From NCBI GenBank assembly GCA_963715625.1, contig OY970260.1, positions 1,240,001 to 1,304,000 of the forward strand: 64,000 nucleotides of DNA, written 5' to 3'. Shown one piece after another: positions 8,356 to 15,794 of this stretch. Positions within the stretch are counted from its first letter, which is position 1; every line of letters starts with the position of its first letter. Position numbers and translations under genes: made by a program. The stretch is from VRUE01 sp963715625 (GTDB taxonomy: Bacteria; Actinomycetota; Thermoleophilia; Solirubrobacterales; 70-9). The notes beneath the pieces are model-generated. The model ran no database searches and had not been told where the DNA came from. It saw nothing but the letters and a program-made list of their open reading frames with translations.

Positions 8356-9203
8356 TAGAAGGAGCGCTCCGTGATCCGCTCGTAGGCCTCGACGTACTTG
8401 GCCCGCGTCTGCTCGACCACGTCGGGCGGCAGCTCCGGGGCGGGCGGCGTGTGGTCCCAGCCCTCCGCGTCGGCCCAGTCGCGCACGAACTGCTTGTCGA
8501 AGGACGGCTGCGTCTTGCCCGGCTCGTAGCGGTCGGCCGGCCAGAAGCGCGAGGAGTCCGGGGTGAGGACCTCGTCGGCGAGGACGATCTCGGCGCCGGC
8601 GTGGCGCCCCAGCTCGAACTTGGTGTCGGCGAGGACGATCCCGCGCTCGGCCGCGTGCTCGGCGCCGCGGACGTAGACCTCGATCGAGATCCGTCGCAGC
8701 TCCTCCATCAGCGCCCGGTCGCCGACGATCTCGGCGGCGCGGTCGAAGTCGACGTTCTCGTCGTGGTCGCCGATCTCGGCCTTGGTCGCCGGGGTGAAGA
8801 TCGGCTCCGGCAGCTTGTCGGACTCCAGCAGCCCGGCAGGCAGCTCGATCCCGCAGACGGTCCCGTCGCGCTTGTATTCCTTCCAGCCCGAGCCGGAGAG
8901 GTAGCCGCGCACGACGCACTCGACCGGGTACATCTCCAGCCGCCGCACCCGCATCGCCCGTTCGGCGACCTCTTCGGGCACGTCGGCCGAGACGAAGTGG
9001 TTGGGGACAATGTCGGCGGTCAGCTCGAACCAGAATTCCGAGATCCGGTTCAGCACCTTCCCCTTGTCGGGGATCGGCGTCGGCATAACCACGTCGTAGA
9101 TCGAGATCCGGTCGGAGGCGACCATCAGCAGGTCGTCCTCCCACTCGTAGATCTCACGGACCTTCCCGGAGGAGTGGAGCTTGAGGTCGGCGAGAGGCGA
9201 CAT
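8355..9203 (-). CDS. purC: Phosphoribosylaminoimidazole-succinocarboxamide synthase PurC
   Basis: SAICAR synthetase: CAIR plus aspartate and ATP. 282 residues from the ATG at 9203. Recognised by HSSGKVREIYE at the N-terminus, VVMPTPIPDKGKVLNRIS, the paired signatures VECVVRGYLSGSGWKEYK and IVLADTKFELG, and DKQFVRDWAD at the C-terminus. It is translationally linked to purS by a one-base overlap. The start is followed on the other strand by a divergent cytochrome P450. Confidence 0.96.
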   Translation of the reverse strand: MSPLADLKLHSSGKVREIYEWEDDLLMVASDRISIYDVVMPTPIPDKGKVLNRISEFWFELTADIVPNHFVSADVPEEVAERAMRVRRLEMYPVECVVRGYLSGSGWKEYKRDGTVCGIELPAGLLESDKLPEPIFTPATKAEIGDHDENVDFDRAAEIVGDRALMEELRRISIEVYVRGAEHAAERGIVLADTKFELGRHAGAEIVLADEVLTPDSSRFWPADRYEPGKTQPSFDKQFVRDWADAEGWDHTPPAPELPPDVVEQTRAKYVEAYERITERSF

Positions 9204-9270
9204 TAAGCCGATGCTAACCAGTGGGGCAGCGGAGCATCGGTACGGCGTCGGTCTGCGATCCTGTTTGGCG

Positions 9271-10668
9271 ATGCTGCCTCCCGAGCCGAAGAGCCCGCCC
9301 CTGGTCCAGACGCTCCGATGGGCCTTCCGCCCCCTGCCCTTCATGCAGGAGTGCCGCGAGAGGATCGGCGAGAACTTCAGCGTCAAGTTCCTCGGCTTCG
9401 AGCGGCCGATGGTGATGATCTCCGACCCGGCCGCGATCAAGGCCCTCTACACCGAGCGCTCCCACGGCCTGCCGCCGGGCCGCGAGGTCTTCCTCGAGCC
9501 GGTGCTCGGCTCACGCTCGCTGCTGCTGCTCGAAGGCGGCGACCACCTCGCCCACCGCAAGCTGATGCTGCCCGCCTTCCACGGCGAGCGGATGCGCTCC
9601 TATGAGCCGATCATGGAGGAGATCGTCGACGCCGAGATCGACTCCTGGCCGCTGGGCGAGGAGTTCGCGATCCATCCGCGCATGCAGGCGATCACCCTGG
9701 ACATCATCCTGCGCGTCGTCTTCGGCGTCGCCGAGGGGCCGCGGCTGGAGAAGCTCCGCCGCCTGCTCACCGACGTGCTGGAGGAGACCGCCTCTCCCTT
9801 CACCCAGCTGATGGCCCTGGCGACGCGCCGCTTCACCGGCCGTGGGCCGTGGGCCCAGTTCGAGGGACAGCTGCGGGCGGTCGACGAGCTGCTCTACGCC
9901 GAGATAACCGAGCGCCGCGCCGAGGAAAGCTTCGAGGAGCGCGACGACATCCTCTCGGTCCTTATGGCGGCTCGCTTCGAGGACGGCGAGGGCGGGAGCG
10001 CGGAGCGAATGAGCGAGATCGCCGGGGATGATGAGCGCGAGCGAGCGGAGCGCGACAGTGGCTTGTCCGACGTCGACCTGCGCGACCAGCTGCTGACGCT
10101 GCTGCTCGCCGGGCACGAGACGACGGCGACTGCGCTGGCCTGGACCTTCGATCTCCTGCTCCGCCACCCCGAGCCGCTGCAGCGCCTGCGCGACTCGATC
10201 GAGGCGGGCGAAGACGAGTACATGCGAGCGACGATCACCGAGGCCCTGCGCCTGCGCCCCGTGGTGCCGCTGGCCGGGCGCCGCCTCAACACCGAGCTCA
10301 GCGTCGACGGGCTCACCCTCCCCGCCGGCACCGACGTGACGCCGGCGATCTGGCTCACCCACACCCGCGCCGACGTCTACCCCGAGCCCTTCGCCTTCCG
10401 TCCCGAGCGCTTTCTCGAGGAGGGCCCGGACACCTACGCCTGGGTGCCCTTCGGCGGCGGCGTGCGCCGCTGCATCGGCGCCGCATTCTCGGAGTTCGAG
10501 ATGCGGATCGTCCTGCGCGAGGTTCTCACCCGCTGCGAGCTGCACAAGGCCGACCCGGCCCCGGAGAAGATCGGCCGCCGCAGCATCACCCTCTCCCCCA
10601 AAGGCGGAACCCCGGTCGTCGTCACCGCCCGGCACCCGGCGCGCGAGGCGCAGCCGATCGCAGCTTAG
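9271..10668 (+). CDS. Cytochrome P450
   Basis: Heme-thiolate monooxygenase, about 465 residues from the ATG at 9271. The I-helix motif is LLLAGHETTATALAW, the ExxR motif is ITEALRLRP, the PERF-like segment is FRPERFLEEGP, and the heme-ligand loop is FGGGVRRCIGAAFSEFE. Between LSVLMAARFEDGEG and GLSDVDLRDQ there is an insertion of roughly 20 residues rich in Glu, Arg and Ser, matching a GC-rich partly palindromic DNA stretch. No ferredoxin or reductase partner is nearby; substrate unknown. It ends tail to tail, overlapping the next minus-strand gene by a few bases. Confidence 0.93.
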   Translation: MLPPEPKSPPLVQTLRWAFRPLPFMQECRERIGENFSVKFLGFERPMVMISDPAAIKALYTERSHGLPPGREVFLEPVLGSRSLLLLEGGDHLAHRKLMLPAFHGERMRSYEPIMEEIVDAEIDSWPLGEEFAIHPRMQAITLDIILRVVFGVAEGPRLEKLRRLLTDVLEETASPFTQLMALATRRFTGRGPWAQFEGQLRAVDELLYAEITERRAEESFEERDDILSVLMAARFEDGEGGSAERMSEIAGDDERERAERDSGLSDVDLRDQLLTLLLAGHETTATALAWTFDLLLRHPEPLQRLRDSIEAGEDEYMRATITEALRLRPVVPLAGRRLNTELSVDGLTLPAGTDVTPAIWLTHTRADVYPEPFAFRPERFLEEGPDTYAWVPFGGGVRRCIGAAFSEFEMRIVLREVLTRCELHKADPAPEKIGRRSITLSPKGGTPVVVTARHPAREAQPIAA

Positions 10669-11150
10669 GCTTTGCGCGCCGGTTTGAGGCTCCGGGCGAA
10701 TTTCTGCCAGCTGGAGCCGGTCAGGACCCGACGTACCAGCAGGTTGTGCTTGGCGCCCTTCTGTTCGGCGAGGTAGAACAGGAGATCGCGTATGACGTCG
10801 AACCGCTTGAAGCCGAGCTGATCGCTCACGAATCGGATCATCGGCGACGCATCGTCGTCCTCCAGATAGCGGCGATAGAGCCGGTCGGCATTTTGGCGCA
10901 GCTTGTCACGTCTCGCCTTCGGGGTCGGTTTGCCTTTCGGGAATTTCCGCAGGGGACCCTCTTGAGGTTTCCTCCCTTCCTTAAGCGCCCTCTGCCGATC
11001 TTCCCAGCAGTACCAGCCCGTAGGGATGTGGTAGACCCGCGGTCGATAGCGGATTTTTGTTTTGCGAAGATCTTGCGACCGGAAGAAGACCGGCCAAAAG
11101 CAGTAGGGACAGACGTAGATATCCACCAGCGAGAGGTCAGCTACGTTCAT
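10665..11150 (-). CDS. Hypothetical protein with CPYC motif
   Basis: 161 residues from the ATG at 11150; a start at 11183 is also possible. I do not recognise a family. CPYCFWPVFFRSQDLRKTK near the N-terminus, followed by a YHIPTGWYCWEDR segment, could be a small zinc-binding site. The middle is very basic (KFPKGKPTPKARRDKLRQ) and the C-terminal part is helical. Codon use is less GC-rich than the flanking genes, which suggests transfer. It lies in a small accessory patch with a thioredoxin-fold gene and a toxin-antitoxin pair. Confidence 0.6.
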   Translation of the reverse strand: MNVADLSLVDIYVCPYCFWPVFFRSQDLRKTKIRYRPRVYHIPTGWYCWEDRQRALKEGRKPQEGPLRKFPKGKPTPKARRDKLRQNADRLYRRYLEDDDASPMIRFVSDQLGFKRFDVIRDLLFYLAEQKGAKHNLLVRRVLTGSSWQKFARSLKPARKA

Positions 11151-11205
11151 CGAAGCTCCGTTGGCAGTCGCCCACGGAACCAAGCCTACTAGAAAGTCTG
11201 AACGA

Positions 11206-11520
11206 TTAGGGCTGCTTTGTCTGCTTCGCGACAGTCCTAGCCGCCGGGTGCTCTTTGGCCCAGCGCGCGATCGTGCCCGAGCCGGAGATCACCTCGCCGT
11301 CGTCGAGGACGAGGACCGGCACCTCGTTGGTGCCGCTCAGCTCGCGGACTTCGGCCCGCTCCTCGTCGCGGCTGCCCCAAGTCCAGGGCATCAGCCGGTA
11401 CCCGCCGACGGTCTTGATCTCGTACTCGTACCCCGCCGCGTCGAGCGCCTTGCCCGCCTTGGCGCACGGGTGCGCGAACGCCGGCCCGGTTTTCTTCTGC
11501 CCGCAGGTGTAGAGGACCAT
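11206..11520 (-). CDS. Small thioredoxin-fold protein (glutaredoxin / GST N-terminal-like)
   Basis: 104 residues, the size of a single thioredoxin-like domain. VLYTCGQKKTGPAFAHPCAKAGKALDAAGYEYE is the first strand and active-site helix, although the cysteines are widely spaced. NEVPVLVLDDGEVISGSGTIARWAKEHP has the cis-Pro loop and the GSxxI region typical of glutaredoxin/GST N-domains. A redox role is inferred from the fold only. Confidence 0.7.
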   Translation of the reverse strand: MVLYTCGQKKTGPAFAHPCAKAGKALDAAGYEYEIKTVGGYRLMPWTWGSRDEERAEVRELSGTNEVPVLVLDDGEVISGSGTIARWAKEHPAARTVAKQTKQP

Positions 11521-11550
11521 CGGGAGGACCCTAGCCGAGGCGCCGAGTCA

Positions 11551-11835
11551 GTGTGGTGCTACGATCGTCGCACTATCGTAGAAGTTGCCACAAGAGAGCT
11601 GCGTAACAAAACCGCCGACCTGCTCAAACGCGTGGAGGCGGGGGAGAGCATGGTGATCACCGTGCGGGGCAAGCCGGTGGCCGATCTCGTTCCGCACAAC
11701 GGCGGGGGATCGCGATGGCTCACGCCTTCGGAGGTCCTTGCGATTCGTGAGATCGCGGATGGCGACCCCACTTTCGGCGCCGACCTCAACAAGCTGACCA
11801 GCGGAACGACTGACGACCTTGGGCCGATTTGGTGA
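11551..11835 (+). CDS. Type II antitoxin, Phd/YefM family
   Basis: About 94 residues from the GTG at 11551, the only plausible start in frame close to the conserved region. EVATRELRNKTADLLKRVEAGESM followed by VRGKPVADLVPH is the DNA-binding Phd/YefM domain. The C-terminal tail (PTFGADLNKL...DDLGPIW) should bind the toxin. Its TGA overlaps the GTG of the PIN-domain toxin (GTGA), the standard coupled arrangement. Confidence 0.88.
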   Translation: MWCYDRRTIVEVATRELRNKTADLLKRVEAGESMVITVRGKPVADLVPHNGGGSRWLTPSEVLAIREIADGDPTFGADLNKLTSGTTDDLGPIW

Positions 11836-12242
11836 GTTCCGACCGGACCCCGGTTGGGCTCATCGACACATCGGTGCTGGTCGCTGTCGAGAAGGGCCGT
11901 CCATTGCTCGAAGCGGCTCTTCCTGCGCGTTCTGCGATCTCGATCGTCACCGTCGCCGAGCTGCGTGCCGGCGTGTTGGCAGCCCCGGACATCGAAAGCC
12001 GAGACCGCCGCATCGTCACTCTCGAAGGCGTTAGAGGGGCCGCGATCTTGCCTGTCGAAGGGAGGGTCGCACGTGCTTGGGCTGCGATGCGCGCATACCT
12101 CGCAGCGTCAGGGCGAGGAGTCAGTGTCAACGACCTCTGGATAGCGGCGACGGCGGCCGCGCATGAGCTTCCCGTAGTCACACAGGACCGTGACTACGAC
12201 GCCCTCTCCGGCGTTATGGGCCTGACCGTGGTACCGGTCTAG
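11832..12242 (+). CDS. Type II toxin, PIN-domain ribonuclease (VapC family)
   Basis: 136 residues. PIN acidic residues are visible: LIDTSVLVA (first Asp), TVAELRAGVL (Glu), NDLWIAATA (Asp) and TQDRDYDAL (Asp). It probably cleaves tRNA or other RNA and is neutralised by the upstream antitoxin. The stop TAG at 12240-12242 overlaps the purB stop on the other strand. The pair sits inside the purine gene region and looks like a later insertion. Confidence 0.9.
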   Translation: MSSDRTPVGLIDTSVLVAVEKGRPLLEAALPARSAISIVTVAELRAGVLAAPDIESRDRRIVTLEGVRGAAILPVEGRVARAWAAMRAYLAASGRGVSVNDLWIAATAAAHELPVVTQDRDYDALSGVMGLTVVPV

Positions 12243-13522
12243 CGCAGCGCTTCCAGCCGCTCGAAGACCTCCGGGATATGCGTCAGGTAGGCGCCGTAGT
12301 CGAAGACGGCGTTGAGGTCGAGCTGCGGGGCCGCCTCGCCCAGCAGGTCGCGGAACTCGGTCCCGGTGTCCCACGCCTTCTGGGCGTTCTCCTGGACGAC
12401 CCGGTAGGCGTCGTCGCGGGTCATCCCGGACTCGACCAGCGCCGTCAGGGCGCGCTGGCTGAAGAGGGCGCCGTGGGTCAGCTCGAGGTTCTCGCGCATG
12501 CGGTCGGTGCGGACCGTCATCCCAGTGGCGACCTTGGTCGCCAGATCCTGCATGTAGTCGAGGCAGATCGTGGCGTCGGGGAGGATCACCCGCTCGGCGC
12601 CGGAGTGGGAGATGTCGCGCTCGTGCCAGAGGGCGACGTTCTCCAGCCCGGCCTGGGCGTAGCCGCGCAGGACGCGGGCGAGGCCGGTGATCCGCTCGGT
12701 GCGGATCGGGTTGCGCTTGTGCGGCATCGCCGAGGAGCCCTTCTGCCGGCCGGACGCAAACGGCTCCTCGACCTCGCGCACCTCCGTGCGCTGCAGGTTG
12801 CGGATCTCGGTGGCGAAGCGCTCCAGGCCGGCGCCGGCGATCGCGCAGCTCGAGACCAGGACGGCGTGGCGGTCGCGCGGGATCACCTGCGTCGCCACGT
12901 CCTCGCGCCCGAGGCCGAGCCGCTCCATCACCCGCGCCTCGACCGCGGGGGGCACCGAGGCGTACGTCCCGACCGCGCCGGAGAGCTTGCCGAAGCGCAG
13001 CTGCTCGAAGGCCTCCTCCAGCCGTTTCAGGTTCCGATCCGCCTCGAAGGCGAACCCGGCCAGCCGCAGCCCGAACGTTGTCGGCTCGGCATGCACCCCA
13101 TGAGTCCGCCCGACGCAGAGCGTGTCCCGATGCTCGAGCGCCCGCTCGACCAGCGCATCCCGATACGCCCGAGCTCCCTCCAGCAGCACCGCTCCCGCCT
13201 CGCCCAGCTGCAGGGCGAGCGCCGTATCGAGCACGTCCGACGACGTCAGCCCATAGTGAACCCACCGCCCGTGCTCTCCCACCGACTCGGCAACCACGTC
13301 GACGAAAGCAGCCACGTCGTGATCGGTGACCTTCTCCCGCTCGTTGACGGCCTCAACAGTGAACGCCGCGCCAGCCCGACAAGCTTCCGCAGCTTCCTTA
13401 GGAACGACGCCCTCCTCAGCCCAGGCCTCAGTAGCCGCCAGCTCCACCTCGAGCCAGCACTCCAGCTTCCGCTGGGACGCCCAAACCTCGCCAATTGCAG
13501 CCCGCGTGTATCTAGCGATCAA
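12239..13522 (-). CDS. purB: Adenylosuccinate lyase PurB
   Basis: Cleaves SAICAR and adenylosuccinate. 427 residues, standard length. Fumarase/ASL superfamily motifs: VHYGLTSSDVLDTALALQL, CVGRTHGVHAEPTTFGLRL with the catalytic His, and the signature SSAMPHKRNPIRTERI containing the catalytic-loop Ser. Its 3' end overlaps the VapC toxin gene by four bases, tail to tail. purE lies 33 bases upstream in the same orientation, so purD-purE-purB is probably one operon. Confidence 0.97.
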   Translation of the reverse strand: MIARYTRAAIGEVWASQRKLECWLEVELAATEAWAEEGVVPKEAAEACRAGAAFTVEAVNEREKVTDHDVAAFVDVVAESVGEHGRWVHYGLTSSDVLDTALALQLGEAGAVLLEGARAYRDALVERALEHRDTLCVGRTHGVHAEPTTFGLRLAGFAFEADRNLKRLEEAFEQLRFGKLSGAVGTYASVPPAVEARVMERLGLGREDVATQVIPRDRHAVLVSSCAIAGAGLERFATEIRNLQRTEVREVEEPFASGRQKGSSAMPHKRNPIRTERITGLARVLRGYAQAGLENVALWHERDISHSGAERVILPDATICLDYMQDLATKVATGMTVRTDRMRENLELTHGALFSQRALTALVESGMTRDDAYRVVQENAQKAWDTGTEFRDLLGEAAPQLDLNAVFDYGAYLTHIPEVFERLEALR

Positions 13523-13555
13523 TGAGAGCCTCCTCGCCCGCCGAATGCCCTCGTC

Positions 13556-14038
13556 CTACGCATTGATGATTCTCGCGGCCAAGATCCCGGCGTTTTTCGC
13601 CCCGTCGATCGCAACGCAGGCCACAGGGATCCCCGGCGGCATCTGCACCGCCGAGAGCAGGGCGTCGAGACCCCCCAAGCTCTTGCCCAGGATCGGCACG
13701 CCGATCACCGGCAGGTCGCTGTGCGCGGCAGCGACGCCGGGCAGCGCCGCCGACATCCCGGCGCCGGCGATGATCACCTTCAGCCCGCGCATCCGTGCGT
13801 TGGTGCAGTACTCGCGGACCAGCTCGGGATCGCGGTGGGCGCTCATCACGCGCACCTCGTAGCCGATGCCGGCATCGGCCAGGGCGGCGCCGGCCGGCTC
13901 CATCTTCGCCTCGTCGCTCTTCGAGCCCATGATGATCCCGACCAGGGGCGCGTCGACGTCTATCTCCTCGAAGGCCTCCTCGACCTCCGGCGACGCGGTC
14001 GATCCGCTGGGCCGGGGCTCCTCTGAGATCTCGCTCAT
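13556..14038 (-). CDS. purE: 5-(carboxyamino)imidazole ribonucleotide mutase PurE
   Basis: Class I PurE converting N5-CAIR to CAIR. 160 residues with an unusual acidic N-terminal extension of about 30 residues before LVGIIMGSKSDEAKME. The catalytic MSAHRDPELVREY and GAGMSAALPGVAAAHSDLPVIGVP motifs are intact. No purK is visible in this window, so the CO2 source for the step lies elsewhere. It lies 20 bases downstream of purD. Confidence 0.96.
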   Translation of the reverse strand: MSEISEEPRPSGSTASPEVEEAFEEIDVDAPLVGIIMGSKSDEAKMEPAGAALADAGIGYEVRVMSAHRDPELVREYCTNARMRGLKVIIAGAGMSAALPGVAAAHSDLPVIGVPILGKSLGGLDALLSAVQMPPGIPVACVAIDGAKNAGILAARIINA

Positions 14039-14058
14039 CTCTTCCTCCTGTGACTGGG

Positions 14059-15336
14059 CTAGCTGGCGACGCGGTCGACCGCTCGGGCTGCGATGTCGGA
14101 GCGCATCTGCATTCCGTCGAACTCGATCCGGCTGGCGGCATCGTATGCGCGATCGCGAGCCTCGGCCGGCGTCGCTCCAAGCGCGGTCACGTTGAGCACG
14201 CGCCCGCCCGCGGTGACGAGCGTGCGGTCACGCGCCGCGGTTCCCGCGTGGGTGACCTCGGCCAGCTCGGCGGCGGCCTCGAGGCCGCGGATCGCGTCGC
14301 CCTTCGAGGACGACTCGGGATAGCCCGCCGAGGCGAGCACCAGCGTCACGGCCCACTCGTCGGAGAACTCCGCCTCGACCCCCGCCAGGCCACCCGGCTC
14401 GCGCGCGGCGAGGCAGAGGTCGACCAGGTCCGAGCGCAGTCGCGGCAGCACGGCCTGCGTCTCGGGGTCGCCGAAGCGGGTGTTGAACTCCAGCACCTTG
14501 GGGCCGTCGGGCCCGATCATCAGGCCCGCGTAGAGGACGCCGTGGAAGGGGCGGCCGCGGCGTGCCATCGCCGCGACGACCGGGCGGTGCACAGCGTCGA
14601 CGATCTCCTCGACCTCGGCCGGGCCGAAGCCCGGCACCGGCGAGTAGCTGCCCATGCCGCCGGTGTTGGGGCCCTCGTCGCCGTCGAAGATCCGCTTGTA
14701 GTCCTGGGCCGGCGCCAGCGGCACGACGTTCTCGCCGTCGCAGAGCGCCAGCAGCGAGAGCTCCTCGCCCGCGAGGAACTCCTCCAGGACGACGGACATA
14801 TTGGCGCCGAAGCGCTGCTTGGTGAAGAAGACGTCGACTGCCTCGCGCGCCTCGGCCTCGCCCGGGCAGACGATCACGCCCTTGCCCGCGGCCAGGCCGT
14901 CGGCCTTGAGCACCGTCGGGTAGGAGGCGCGGGAGAGCTGGGCGACCGCCTCCTCGCGGCTGCGCAGCAGCGTGTGCGAGGCGGTCGGCACCCCCGCCTC
15001 CCTCATCAGCTCCTTGGCGAAGGCCTTCGACCCCTCCAGCTCCGCCGCCGCCGCGCTGGGCCCGAAGGCCGGCACCCCTGCGTCCTCGAGCGCGTCGACG
15101 ACGCCGGCCACCAGCGCCACCTCTGGCCCGACCACGACCAGGTCGACGCCCCGCTCGCTAGCCGCCGCGACGATCGCCGCGACGTCGTCGGCGGCCACCT
15201 CCGCCAGGCACTCTGCGTCAGCGGCGATCCCCGCGTTGCCCGGCGCACAGAGCAGCTCGGGCGCATGAGCCGACCGAGCCAACGCCCGAACGATCGCGTG
15301 CTCGCGCCCCCCTCCTCCCACAACGAGGATCTTCAA
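14059..15336 (-). CDS. purD: Phosphoribosylamine-glycine ligase PurD
   Basis: GAR synthetase, second step of purine synthesis; 425 residues. Starts with TTG at 15336, one base after the GYD-protein stop. ATP-grasp motifs: KILVVGGGGREHAIVRAL, KADGLAAGKGVIVC, the family signature TGGMGSYSPVPGF, and LEFNTRFGDPETQAVLPRL for metal binding. Tight spacing implies co-transcription with the gene before it and with purE and purB after it. Confidence 0.97.
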   Translation of the reverse strand: MKILVVGGGGREHAIVRALARSAHAPELLCAPGNAGIAADAECLAEVAADDVAAIVAAASERGVDLVVVGPEVALVAGVVDALEDAGVPAFGPSAAAAELEGSKAFAKELMREAGVPTASHTLLRSREEAVAQLSRASYPTVLKADGLAAGKGVIVCPGEAEAREAVDVFFTKQRFGANMSVVLEEFLAGEELSLLALCDGENVVPLAPAQDYKRIFDGDEGPNTGGMGSYSPVPGFGPAEVEEIVDAVHRPVVAAMARRGRPFHGVLYAGLMIGPDGPKVLEFNTRFGDPETQAVLPRLRSDLVDLCLAAREPGGLAGVEAEFSDEWAVTLVLASAGYPESSSKGDAIRGLEAAAELAEVTHAGTAARDRTLVTAGGRVLNVTALGATPAEARDRAYDAASRIEFDGMQMRSDIAARAVDRVAS

Positions 15337-15337
15337 C

Positions 15338-15619
15338 TTAGAGCGAGCCCGCCAGCTCGTCGGCCGGCATCGCCGCCAGCGTCTGGCTAGTCATCGTCCC
15401 GCGCGACCCAAGCTCGACCGAAACCTTGGCCATCGTCTTCTCATCCGGCGCCTCGACAACCGTCACGAAGTCGTACTGCCCCAGCGTCGCGTACTGGGCG
15501 ATCACCTTCGCCCCGATCTGCTCCACCTCCTTGTTGACCTCGGCGACCCTGCCAGGGTTGTTCTTGAGAGTCCTGATTCCCTCAGCGGTCAAATTCGTAA
15601 GCATCACGTAAGTAGGCAT
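15338..15619 (-). CDS. GYD domain protein
   Basis: 93 residues: MPTYVMLTNLTAEGIRTLKN and the family signature region GQYDFVTVVEAPDEKTMAKV, ending SQTLAAMPADELAGSL. The dimeric alpha/beta-barrel fold is common in actinobacteria, but its function is not established. It is the first gene of the GYD-purD-purE-purB block, one base from purD, so a link with purine metabolism is possible but unproven. Confidence 0.88.
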   Translation of the reverse strand: MPTYVMLTNLTAEGIRTLKNNPGRVAEVNKEVEQIGAKVIAQYATLGQYDFVTVVEAPDEKTMAKVSVELGSRGTMTSQTLAAMPADELAGSL

Positions 15620-15673
15620 CGCAGCTCCTCTCGGACGGGTAACCCGAGCCTACGCCAACCAAGCCGTCCCGTG

Positions 15674-15778
15674 AAGCGATCCGGGGGCTCCCCCGGCGGG
15701 AACCCGCACCGGTTTCGGCACTCGGCTCGGTGGCGGCGTGGCTCACAAGTTCCCTCTGGGGGAGCCCCCGGATCGCTT
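15674..15778. terminator. Long perfect inverted repeat downstream of the murein hydrolase gene
   Basis: 21-bp perfect arms (15674-15694 and 15758-15778, rich in runs of G and C) with a 63-base loop. It lies 16 bases beyond the stop of the minus-strand gene at 15795 and upstream of the GYD-purD unit. No U-tract follows, so it is a terminator-like hairpin of the GC-only type. Confidence 0.65.
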
Positions 15779-15794
15779 GCTCAGCCGTTTGCTC

